DNA of 64,000 nucleotides from an uncultured Pelagibacteraceae bacterium (lineage in GTDB: Bacteria; Pseudomonadota; Alphaproteobacteria; Pelagibacterales; Pelagibacteraceae), in contig CACHPB010000006.1 in assembly GCA_902581585.1 (NCBI GenBank), positions 1 through 64,000 on the forward strand, written 5' to 3'. Each line of letters opens with the position of its first letter. Position 1 is the stretch's first letter. Under the pieces are notes generated by a model. It was given only the letters and a program-made list of their open reading frames with translations. It was not told the DNA's origin and ran no database searches. The translations under genes and the position numbers were made by a program. Positions 1 through 7,898 of the stretch are shown here, one piece after another.

Positions 1-545
1 TTCATAAAATCGTTGATGATAGATCATTTTCAACAGATAAAAAAATTGTCTCAAAAATAGGTGATAGATGTATTAAACTTTTTCATTCAAATAGAGTTGC
101 CACAGTGATTAAGCATATCCCTGGACATGGTTTAGCTAAAGTAGATAGTCATAAAAATCTGCCAAGAATAACTAGAAATGTGCAATATTTGATCAAAAAC
201 GACTTTTATCCCTTTAAAAATAAAAGCTCTTTATTAGCAATGACGGGTCATTTGTTATTTGAAAAAATAGACCCAGAAAATAATGCAACGCATTCTAAAA
301 AAATAAATAAGCTAATAAGAAATAAAATAAAATTTAAAGGTTTGATAATGACTGATGATATTTCAATGAAAGCAATTAAGGATAAGCTTGCAATAAGTGT
401 AAAAAAATCATTTTTAGCAGGTTGCAACTTAGTACTACATTGTAATGGAAATTTGAGTGAAATGAAAATTGTTGCTCAAAATTCACCTAAAACAAACCAA
501 TTTATTATTAAAAAAACATCACAATTAACAAGGATTATAGGTTAG
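1..545 (+). CDS. nagZ: Beta-N-acetylhexosaminidase, 3' part (partial)
   Basis: Glycoside hydrolase family 3 enzyme that removes GlcNAc from muropeptides during cytoplasmic peptidoglycan recycling. The reading frame is open from base 3 with no start in the window, so only about the C-terminal half is seen. It shows the NagZ signature KHIPGHG followed by a D-S-H triad segment, and later TDDISM, which corresponds to the catalytic nucleophile Asp motif (usually SDDLSM). It ends 8 bases before scpA, the usual alphaproteobacterial order, so the two are probably co-transcribed. The GTG at 105 lies inside the conserved domain and is not the true start. Confidence 0.9.
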   Translation, partial: HKIVDDRSFSTDKKIVSKIGDRCIKLFHSNRVATVIKHIPGHGLAKVDSHKNLPRITRNVQYLIKNDFYPFKNKSSLLAMTGHLLFEKIDPENNATHSKKINKLIRNKIKFKGLIMTDDISMKAIKDKLAISVKKSFLAGCNLVLHCNGNLSEMKIVAQNSPKTNQFIIKKTSQLTRIIG

Positions 546-553
546 AGTATTTT

Positions 554-1291
554 ATGCAATCAGATGATTCTTTAGACTTTAATGTAAATTTAAATAATTT
601 TAATGGATCATTAGAGATATTACTTGATCTTGCAAAATCTCAAAAAGTTGATTTAGAACAAATATCAATTACAAAATTGGCTGATCAATTTCACCAATAT
701 ATTACTGAAAAGGAAAACCTAAATCTCGAAATTGCTTCCGAATATTTATTGATGGCTACTTGGCTCACTTATTTAAAGTCTAAATTATTACTTCCTGAAA
801 CAGATGAAGATGAATTTAAAGCACTTGAGGTTGCTGAAAAACTTAAATTGCAATTAAAAAAATTAGAGTTGATAAGGCTATTGTCTTCACAAATGTTAAA
901 CAGAAAAAGATTGGGAAGAGATATTTTTATGCGCGGCTCTAAAAGCGGAGTTAAGTCTATTTATGACAAAAAAGTTTCTTTAACTTTGTTTGAGTTACTG
1001 AAGGCATATTCAGGAATTGTGATGACAAAAGATTTTCATACTATGAATATTCCCAAACTACCTGTTTTTACAACTGAAGATGCCATTAAAAGAATTAAGG
1101 AGTTTTTTGGAAGTCTTAATGAATGGAAAAATATTTCAGAGTTAGTTCCATCGGGTTTCAAAAATTCTCCTAATTTAAAAAAAACAGGTAAAGCTGGTAT
1201 ATTTGCAGGATCATTAGAATTAGTTAAAGAAGGCAATGTATCATTGAAACAAAAAGAATTATTTGATGATATCTTTATTAAGGAAAATTAA
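554..1291 (+). CDS. scpA: Segregation and condensation protein A
   Basis: Kleisin subunit of the SMC-ScpAB complex that organises and separates chromosomes. At 245 residues it has normal family length. The N-terminal region near residues 13-30 (NLNNFNGSLEILLDLAKSQK) is the characteristic ScpA start, usually FxGPLDLLLxLI, which binds the SMC neck; the middle is charged helix and the C-terminal part is a winged helix that would contact the SMC head. Its stop overlaps the scpB start by one base (TAATG), which points to translational coupling. The smc gene is not in this window. Confidence 0.93.
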   Translation: MQSDDSLDFNVNLNNFNGSLEILLDLAKSQKVDLEQISITKLADQFHQYITEKENLNLEIASEYLLMATWLTYLKSKLLLPETDEDEFKALEVAEKLKLQLKKLELIRLLSSQMLNRKRLGRDIFMRGSKSGVKSIYDKKVSLTLFELLKAYSGIVMTKDFHTMNIPKLPVFTTEDAIKRIKEFFGSLNEWKNISELVPSGFKNSPNLKKTGKAGIFAGSLELVKEGNVSLKQKELFDDIFIKEN

Positions 1292-1980
1292 TGAACAAAA
1301 TAAAAAAAAATAATATTGTAAAATTTCCAACTAAACTCACTGAAGTAGAAAGAGAAATTGAGGCTATTATATTTGCTGCTGCAGAACCTCTATCAATAGA
1401 AACGATTGAGTCTAAATTATCAAAACCAACCGATATTCAACAATCATTAGAAAACCTAAAGGATTTTTACTCCAAAAGAGGCATTAATCTAATTTGTATT
1501 TCAAATAAATGGTCTTTTAGGACAGCGGTAAATTTATCATCTTTAATGTCAGAACAAAAGACAGTTGAAAAAAAATTATCTAGAGCTGCGATAGAAACAC
1601 TTGCAATCATTGTTTATCATCAACCTGTCACAAGATCTGAAATTGAGGAAATTAGAGGTGTTGCATTTGGAACAAATACTTTAGAAATTTTAATGGAATT
1701 GAATTGGGTTAAACACGAGGGTAGAAAAAATGTTCCAGGTAAGCCAATACAATATGGGACAACAGACGAATTTCTAAGTCATTTTAATCTTCAAAAATTA
1801 TCAGATCTACCAACTGTCAATGAATTAGGTTCAGCAGGTTTAATTGATACCTCAAGTGTTGATGCATCAATTTTTGGAACAGGCAAATTTTTCAAAGAAA
1901 AACAAGTAGATAAAAAGGAAAATATATATTCTGATATTGATGAAATGTTAAGCAGTACACTTAAAACAGACGAAACCTAA
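1291..1980 (+). CDS. scpB: Segregation and condensation protein B
   Basis: Winged-helix dimer that binds ScpA in the SMC condensin complex. Of 229 residues, roughly 15-180 form the two winged-helix domains, including the conserved stretch AAIETLAIIVYHQPVTRSEI and the following RGV. The last 45 residues are low-complexity and acidic or lysine-rich, as is common in alphaproteobacterial ScpB. It is coupled to scpA by a one-base overlap and lies 43 bases before tatA, so scpAB and tatABC may form one transcript. Confidence 0.93.
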   Translation: MNKIKKNNIVKFPTKLTEVEREIEAIIFAAAEPLSIETIESKLSKPTDIQQSLENLKDFYSKRGINLICISNKWSFRTAVNLSSLMSEQKTVEKKLSRAAIETLAIIVYHQPVTRSEIEEIRGVAFGTNTLEILMELNWVKHEGRKNVPGKPIQYGTTDEFLSHFNLQKLSDLPTVNELGSAGLIDTSSVDASIFGTGKFFKEKQVDKKENIYSDIDEMLSSTLKTDET

Positions 1981-2023
1981 AAATTCACTTTTAAATAATC
2001 AATAATAGGGTTATAAGCAATTT

Positions 2024-2221
2024 ATGAGTATAGGTTTTTGGCAAATTGCAATTGTAGTAATCTTAGTTGTTCTTCTATTTGGTAGAGGCAAAATATCCAG
2101 CTTGATGGGTGATGTAGCAAAGGGTATCAAAAGTTTTAAAAAGGGAATGGCTACAGATGTTAATGATGATAGCCAAAATAAAAACATTTCTGATAATCAA
2201 GACTCAAATAACAAAGAGTAA
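2024..2221 (+). CDS. tatA: Sec-independent translocase subunit TatA
   Basis: Pore-forming subunit of the twin-arginine translocase, which exports folded proteins. The 65-residue protein has one N-terminal membrane helix (residues 5-20), the FGRGKI hinge and an amphipathic helix ([14 protein letters not shown]), then a polar acidic tail. This is the standard TatA layout. It is followed after 3 bases by tatB and then tatC, the classical operon. Confidence 0.94.
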   Translation: MSIGFWQIAIVVILVVLLFGRGKISSLMGDVAKGIKSFKKGMATDVNDDSQNKNISDNQDSNNKE

Positions 2222-2224
2222 AAA

Positions 2225-2458
2225 ATGCCATCAATTGGCTGGTTAGAAATCTTAATAATTGTTTCGATTGCAATAATTGTTGTAGGCCCAAAAGATTTCC
2301 CTTTTATGCTAAAAAAAATTGGTTCATGGATAGGTTCAGCAAAAAGATATGTTAGAGATGTCCAAGGACAAGTAAGTGATTTAACAAATGAAACTTTAAG
2401 TGCTGATATAGAAGAAAAACCTAAATCTGAAAATCAAAAAAAGAATAAAGATGAGTAA
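2225..2458 (+). CDS. tatB: Sec-independent translocase subunit TatB
   Basis: TatB forms the substrate-recognition complex with TatC. It begins MPSIGWLEILIIVSIAIIVV GP in TatB style, with the Glu at residue 8 in the membrane helix, then an amphipathic helix and a charged tail. At 77 residues it is much shorter than enterobacterial TatB (about 170) because the C-terminal tail is truncated, consistent with genome streamlining. It overlaps tatC by 8 bases. Confidence 0.92.
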   Translation: MPSIGWLEILIIVSIAIIVVGPKDFPFMLKKIGSWIGSAKRYVRDVQGQVSDLTNETLSADIEEKPKSENQKKNKDE

Positions 2459-3221
2459 AGATAAAGAAGGAAGTTTTATAAGTCATTTAACAGAGTTAAG
2501 AAAAAGATTAATTAATTCTTTGATATTTTTAGCAGTACTCTTTGTAATTTGTTATTATTTTTCTGAATACATCTACGGTTTTCTTGTAGAACCATATGCG
2601 AATGCAGTAAAAGATGACGACGCAAACAGAAGATTAATATTTACCGCTCTTCAAGAAACATTTTTAACATATTTAAAAGTTTCTTTTTTTACAGCATTTT
2701 TTGTTACAAGCCCATTTATACTAATTCAAATTTGGAAATTTATTGCTCCTGGTCTTTATAACCATGAAAAGAAAGCCATAATGCCATATCTTGTAGTAAC
2801 TCCTATTTTATTTTTACTTGGTGGCATGCTTGTTTATTATTTGATAATGCCACTTGCTATAAAGTTTTTTTTATCTTTTGAAAGTTTAGGTGCAGCTACA
2901 AATTTACCAATACAACTGGAGGCTAAAGTTAACGAATATTTATCATTAGTTATGAAGCTTATTTTTGCATTTGGATTAAGTTTTCAATTACCAGTAGTAT
3001 TAAGTTTATTGGCCAGAATTGGTGTTGTTAACTCAACTTTTCTTAAAGAGAGAAGAAAATATGTGGTTGTTATTATATTTGCAGCAGCTGCAGTACTAAC
3101 ACCTCCTGATCCAATTACACAAATAGGTTTGGGAATTCCATTATTAATTTTATATGAATTATCAATAATATCAGTAGGAATAATTGAAAAAAAATTAGAA
3201 GAAAAAAATGCACAATATTAA
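2451..3221 (+). CDS. tatC: Sec-independent translocase subunit TatC
   Basis: Multispanning Tat receptor that binds the twin-arginine signal peptide. It has 256 residues and six predicted membrane helices. The N-terminal SFISHLTELRKRL matches the conserved TatC cytoplasmic start that contacts signal peptides, and FSFQLP-type and LTPPDP motifs lie in later helices. The start overlaps the end of tatB and its own end overlaps serS by 14 bases, so the three tat genes and serS are tightly linked. Confidence 0.96.
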   Translation: MSKDKEGSFISHLTELRKRLINSLIFLAVLFVICYYFSEYIYGFLVEPYANAVKDDDANRRLIFTALQETFLTYLKVSFFTAFFVTSPFILIQIWKFIAPGLYNHEKKAIMPYLVVTPILFLLGGMLVYYLIMPLAIKFFLSFESLGAATNLPIQLEAKVNEYLSLVMKLIFAFGLSFQLPVVLSLLARIGVVNSTFLKERRKYVVVIIFAAAAVLTPPDPITQIGLGIPLLILYELSIISVGIIEKKLEEKNAQY

Positions 3222-4467
3222 AGATATTAGAAAAGACTTTAATAATTTTAAGGAAAAACTTAAAAATCGTAATATCGATACAGATCTTGATAACATTATA
3301 AGTCTTGATGAACAGAATAGAAAGCTTATCCAAGAAAAAGAAACTCTTGAAATGGAAAAAAAAACTATTTCAAAATCTAAAGACCAAAAATTATTTGAAA
3401 AATCAAAAGAACTCTCTGTAAAAATTATAGAAATTAACAAAAATCAATCAAACTTGCAGAGCCAAATTGATAGCATATTGTCATCAATACCAAACTTACC
3501 TTTAAGCGATGTTCCAATTGGTCATGATGAAAATGCTAATGTAGAGATTGAAAAAAAAGGTGAAATTAAAGAGTTTGATTTTAAACCAAAAACCCACTTC
3601 GAATTAGGTGAAAATCTGAATATGCTTGATTTTGATTTAGCCACAAAAACCACAGGTTCTAGGTTTGTATTTGTAAAAAAACAATTAGCTCAACTCGAAA
3701 GAGCTCTATCAAATTTTATGATAGATACTCATACACAAAAAAATGGTTACACTGAAATATCACCTCCATTAATAGCTACCGATGAGACTATGTATGGAAC
3801 TGGGCAATTACCAAAATTTGAAAATGATCAATTTGAAATTAAATTAGATGCTGATGAAGGAAGAAAGTTTTTGATTCCAACTGCAGAAGTTATTTTAACG
3901 AATATAGTAAAAAACCAAATTATAAATAAGGATGATCTACCAATTAGAGTTGTTGCTTCAACCCCATGTTTTAGAAAAGAGGCAGGTAGTTACGGCAAAG
4001 ATACAAAAGGCATGATTAGACAACATCAATTTTATAAAGTTGAATTAGTTAGCATAGTTGAAAATGATAAATGTACAGATGAGTTAGAGCGTATGTCTAA
4101 TTCAGCTACTATGATTTTAGATGAGTTAAAGCTTCCATATAGGAAAATCATTTTATGTACTGGTGATATGGGTTTTAGCGCCGAAAAAACGTATGACATT
4201 GAGGTTTGGCTCCCTTCTGAAAATAGATATAGAGAAATTTCTAGTTGTTCCTCTTGTGGATCATTCCAAGCAAGAAGGATGAAAGCAAGATACAAAGATA
4301 AAAACAATTCTAAAGAGTTTTTAGGAACATTAAATGGTAGCGGGTTGGCAGTTGGACGTACAATGATAGCAATAATGGAAAATTATCAAACTAAAGATGG
4401 TTCAATTTTAATACCTGAAGTTCTAAAGCCATATATGCCTAATATAGACAAAATTTCCATCAATTAA
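3208..4467 (+). CDS. serS: Serine--tRNA ligase
   Basis: Class II aminoacyl-tRNA synthetase charging tRNA-Ser and tRNA-Sec. Of 419 residues, about 1-105 form the antiparallel coiled-coil arm that grips the long variable arm of tRNA-Ser. The catalytic domain has motif 2 (CFRKEAGSYGKDTKGMIRQH) and motif 3 (GSGLAVGRTMIAIMENYQ). Length is normal. The ATG at 3208 lies inside tatC and gives the expected N-terminus. Confidence 0.97.
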   Translation: MHNIKDIRKDFNNFKEKLKNRNIDTDLDNIISLDEQNRKLIQEKETLEMEKKTISKSKDQKLFEKSKELSVKIIEINKNQSNLQSQIDSILSSIPNLPLSDVPIGHDENANVEIEKKGEIKEFDFKPKTHFELGENLNMLDFDLATKTTGSRFVFVKKQLAQLERALSNFMIDTHTQKNGYTEISPPLIATDETMYGTGQLPKFENDQFEIKLDADEGRKFLIPTAEVILTNIVKNQIINKDDLPIRVVASTPCFRKEAGSYGKDTKGMIRQHQFYKVELVSIVENDKCTDELERMSNSATMILDELKLPYRKIILCTGDMGFSAEKTYDIEVWLPSENRYREISSCSSCGSFQARRMKARYKDKNNSKEFLGTLNGSGLAVGRTMIAIMENYQTKDGSILIPEVLKPYMPNIDKISIN

Positions 4468-4521
4468 GAGTTGAGTTTGAATATAAGATAAGATAAATAG
4501 CCTTAACAAATTATATACGTT

Positions 4522-4806
4522 ATGGACGCTGGAATTGGACAATTTATACCTTTAATTTTAATTTTTGTAATTTTCTATTTTTTCTTAATTAGACCTCAAC
4601 AAAAAAAAGTTAAAGACCACAAAGCTATGGTAGAAGCTCTTAAAAGAGGTGATAAGGTTATCACATCTGGCGGCATACTTGGCACAGTTGAGAGAATTAT
4701 AGATAACGAAAAAGTTGAAGTAAAAATTTCTGATAATGTAAATGTAGAAGTTGTTAGAGCAACTGGCATACAAAGTTTAGTAAGTTCCATCGAACCAAAA
4801 AAATAA
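4522..4806 (+). CDS. yajC: Preprotein translocase accessory subunit YajC
   Basis: Small inner-membrane partner of SecDF-YidC in the holo-translocon. The 94-residue protein has an N-terminal membrane helix (about 7-25), the hallmark FFLIRPQQKK, and a soluble C-terminal beta domain with GDKVITSGGILG. It precedes secD and secF in the conserved order; the gap to secD is 12 bases. Confidence 0.96.
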   Translation: MDAGIGQFIPLILIFVIFYFFLIRPQQKKVKDHKAMVEALKRGDKVITSGGILGTVERIIDNEKVEVKISDNVNVEVVRATGIQSLVSSIEPKK

Positions 4807-4818
4807 CATAACAAAAAA

Positions 4819-6372
4819 GTGTTATACTTTTCAAAATTACGGATAATATCAGTAATTATTTTTACGATAATTTTTTCATATTTTGCTCTTTCAAATTTTA
4901 CAAAATTAGATGATAGATTTTTTTCAAAAAACATAAATTTAGGTTTGGACCTTCAAGGAGGCTCATACTTGTTGCTTGAAATTGACAATCGACCCGTGAT
5001 TACTCAGAGACTACAGGCAAAAATTATTGAGTTGAAAAGATATTTTAAGGATAAAGAAATAAGCTTGAAGAATTTTTCTTTAAATGGAGATATCATTACT
5101 TTTGAAGCTCAAGAACAAGATCTTGAACAAGTATCAAAATTACTAAATGATAAGGAAAGTGATATTAACCAATACTATCAGAGTTACAAATCTCATGAAT
5201 TTGATGTTATTGAAAATAATAATTTGTTTAATCTTAATTATTCAAGATATGGATTAGTTTTATTAAAAAATGCATCCCTTGATCAAGCAATTGAAATCGT
5301 AAGAAGAAGAGTTGATGAAGTTGGAACTAATGAACCAAATATACTTAAAAGAGGTAATGACCGTATTCTTGTCGAGTTACCAGGATTAGACGATCCCAAC
5401 AGGATCAAATCATTGTTAGGAAAGACAGCCAATCTTACATTTCAATTTATTACACAAAATAGCGAAGAATCTTTTGGAACTGAAAAATTATCATTTGAAG
5501 ATGAAGATAGAGAGGCAATTGTAAGTAAAAGAATAATTCTAAGTGGTGATAATTTAGTAGATGCAAAACCTACTATGAATTCACAAACTAATGAAACAGT
5601 AGTTTCATTTAGTTTAGATAGAGTAGGTGCGAAAAAATTTGGAAAAGCTACCAGCACAGGTGTGGGAAAACAATTAGCAATTATTTTAGATGGCAAAATA
5701 ATCAGCGCACCAACAGTAAGAGAACCTATAGTTGGAGGATCTGGTCAAATTTCCGGAAACTTTACATTTCAATCAGCTACTGATCTTGCTTTATTGCTTA
5801 GATCAGGTGCTTTGCCAGCACCTTTAAATATTATTGAAGAAAGAACTGTTGGTCCTGACTTAGGTCAAGACTCAATTGATGCAGGAATACTATCTTTGAT
5901 TATTGGTTTCTTGCTAGTTATTATATTTATGATTTACAAATATAGAGCATTCGGATTAATTGCCAATTTAGCCTTAATTACAAACCTATTTTTATTAATT
6001 GGAATTCTTACATTATTCGAGGCAACTTTGACTTTGCCTGGTATCGCAGGAATAATTTTAACTGTAGGTATGGCTGTAGATGCAAATGTTTTAATTTTCG
6101 AGCGTATAAAAGAAGAAACTAAAAGTGAAAAAAATCCTATTATTGCATTTGATGCTGGTTATACAAAGTCAAGAACAACAATCTTAGACGCCAACATCAC
6201 AACGTTAATTGCTGCCTTTATATTATTTTTTATGGGCTCAGGTCCTGTAAAAGGTTTCTCAGTAACATTGGGAGTTGGAATATTGACAACGTTATTCTCT
6301 GTATATTTTATAGCTAGATTATTAACCTCTTTATACGTGGTTAAAAATAAAGAAAAGGAGCAGTTATTATAA
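4819..6372 (+). CDS. secD: Protein translocase subunit SecD
   Basis: RND-type membrane protein that uses the proton gradient to pull secreted proteins across the membrane with SecF. Of 517 residues, one membrane helix comes first (about 10-28), then the large periplasmic P1 region starting at NLGLDLQGGSYLLLE, and five membrane helices after residue 355. The conserved GMAVDANVLIFERIKEE in the fourth helix carries the Asp used for proton transfer. The start is GTG at 4819. The stop is immediately followed by secF with no intervening base. Confidence 0.97.
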   Translation: MLYFSKLRIISVIIFTIIFSYFALSNFTKLDDRFFSKNINLGLDLQGGSYLLLEIDNRPVITQRLQAKIIELKRYFKDKEISLKNFSLNGDIITFEAQEQDLEQVSKLLNDKESDINQYYQSYKSHEFDVIENNNLFNLNYSRYGLVLLKNASLDQAIEIVRRRVDEVGTNEPNILKRGNDRILVELPGLDDPNRIKSLLGKTANLTFQFITQNSEESFGTEKLSFEDEDREAIVSKRIILSGDNLVDAKPTMNSQTNETVVSFSLDRVGAKKFGKATSTGVGKQLAIILDGKIISAPTVREPIVGGSGQISGNFTFQSATDLALLLRSGALPAPLNIIEERTVGPDLGQDSIDAGILSLIIGFLLVIIFMIYKYRAFGLIANLALITNLFLLIGILTLFEATLTLPGIAGIILTVGMAVDANVLIFERIKEETKSEKNPIIAFDAGYTKSRTTILDANITTLIAAFILFFMGSGPVKGFSVTLGVGILTTLFSVYFIARLLTSLYVVKNKEKEQLL

Positions 6373-7266
6373 ATGAATAATATTTCCTTTAACAAATTCT
6401 ATAGAAAATTTAATATTTTATCTCTCATTTTAATAATAACTTCCTTAATATTTCTTATTATTAAAGGTTTGAATTATGGTGTTGACTTTAAAGGAGGAAC
6501 TTTAATTGAATTAAGAACAAATGATAAAACTAATAATATAACGATGATCAGAGATAGTTTCAATCAAATGAATTTGGGAGACGTATCAGTTAAAAAATTT
6601 GGTAATGAAACAGATTTTATTGTCAAATTTGAAAAACAAAATTCAAACGATCCAGAATTTATTAAAAATATTCAAAACAAATTATCCAGTTCTATAGGTG
6701 ATGTCGATTTTAGAAGAGTGGAAAACGTTGGACCCAAAGTAAGTTCAGAACTTCTTAAATCTGGAATTATTGCAATAAGCTTATCTTTAGCTGCGATGTT
6801 GTTGTATATTTGGATTAGATTTGAGTGGCAATTCAGCTTGGGAGCAATATTAGCAATATTTCATGATGTTATTATAACATTAGGAATATTCTCTATTTTC
6901 TCTTTAGAAATTAATTTATCAATAGTGGCCGCTGTATTAACTATAGTTGGATACTCAATGAATGATACAGTTGTCATATTTGATAGAGTAAGAGAAAATT
7001 TAAGAAAGTATTCAGATATTAAAATTTTCGAATTAACAAATATTTCTATTAATGAAACATTATCAAGAACAATAATTACTTCAGTAACTACTCTTCTAGC
7101 TTTATTATCCATATATTTATTTGGTGGTGAAATTCTTAAAGGTTTTTCTTTAGCAATGATTTTAGGTGTAATATTTGGAACATATTCATCAATATATATA
7201 GCTAATCCAGTTTTGGTTGCATTAAACGTTAGCCAAAGAACAATTGTTAAAGAAGAAAAAGATTAA
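6373..7266 (+). CDS. secF: Protein translocase subunit SecF
   Basis: Partner of SecD, 297 residues with six predicted membrane helices. It has the SecF-type GVDFKGGTLIELR at the first periplasmic loop and GYSMNDTVVIFDRVREN in the conserved membrane motif. Its start abuts the secD stop. The stop codon shares the four bases TTAA with the stop of the convergent gene that follows, a palindromic overlap of 4 bases that leaves no room for a terminator. Confidence 0.97.
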   Translation: MNNISFNKFYRKFNILSLILIITSLIFLIIKGLNYGVDFKGGTLIELRTNDKTNNITMIRDSFNQMNLGDVSVKKFGNETDFIVKFEKQNSNDPEFIKNIQNKLSSSIGDVDFRRVENVGPKVSSELLKSGIIAISLSLAAMLLYIWIRFEWQFSLGAILAIFHDVIITLGIFSIFSLEINLSIVAAVLTIVGYSMNDTVVIFDRVRENLRKYSDIKIFELTNISINETLSRTIITSVTTLLALLSIYLFGGEILKGFSLAMILGVIFGTYSSIYIANPVLVALNVSQRTIVKEEKD

Positions 7267-7865
7267 TATAAGTTTTGAGCTACAACCATCGATAATAACA
7301 TCGGCAATGATAGCAAAGTATTCGTTCTAGAAAATAACATTGCAGTTTTCGCTGATTTTGCCTTAACATCTGGTTCAACTGTTACAATACCCAAAGCTTT
7401 TTTTTGGTTAGGCCAAATAACAAACCAAACATTAAAAGCCATGATTATGCCAAGCCACATACCAATTCCAATTGCCGTAGCTTTACCACCACCTGATCCA
7501 ATTCCAAGGGCCATAGCTTGATGAACATATCCATTTATATAAGCCAATATAAGTCCAGATATTACTGTAAATAGAGCTGCCCATCTAAACCAAAATAGTG
7601 CTGCTGGTGCAATCACTTTCCCAATAGCTGGTTTTTGCTCATCTGGAATTTTAGCCATGTTAGGTATTTGCACAAAATTAAAATACCAAAGTAATCCTAT
7701 CCACATGATGGCTACAATTACATGTATGTATCTAAATAACCAACTCCAAAAAACTAAATCAAAATCAAAACCACCATTTCCAAAATACAAACCAAGGAAT
7801 AGTAAAATTGATAGCGCCAAAGAAACGTGGATAGTTTTTGATAAAGATTGAAGAATCGAAGTCAT
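7263..7865 (-). CDS. PuuD-like membrane protein (Urate_ox_N family)
   Basis: Integral membrane protein of 200 residues with about five predicted helices. The segments RYIHVIVAIMWIGLLWYFNF and FRWAALFTVISGLILAY resemble the membrane domain of the PuuD/DUF989 family. In known PuuD proteins this domain is followed by a cytochrome c domain and acts in urate oxidation; here that domain and its CxxCH motif are absent. Several histidines in or near helices could hold haem. No purine-degradation gene is nearby, so the urate role is not supported by context. The family call is moderate and the function open. Confidence 0.6.
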   Translation of the reverse strand: MTSILQSLSKTIHVSLALSILLFLGLYFGNGGFDFDLVFWSWLFRYIHVIVAIMWIGLLWYFNFVQIPNMAKIPDEQKPAIGKVIAPAALFWFRWAALFTVISGLILAYINGYVHQAMALGIGSGGGKATAIGIGMWLGIIMAFNVWFVIWPNQKKALGIVTVEPDVKAKSAKTAMLFSRTNTLLSLPMLLSMVVAQNLY

Positions 7866-7898
7866 ATATTAATATTTTATATCATTTTTAAATATTTT

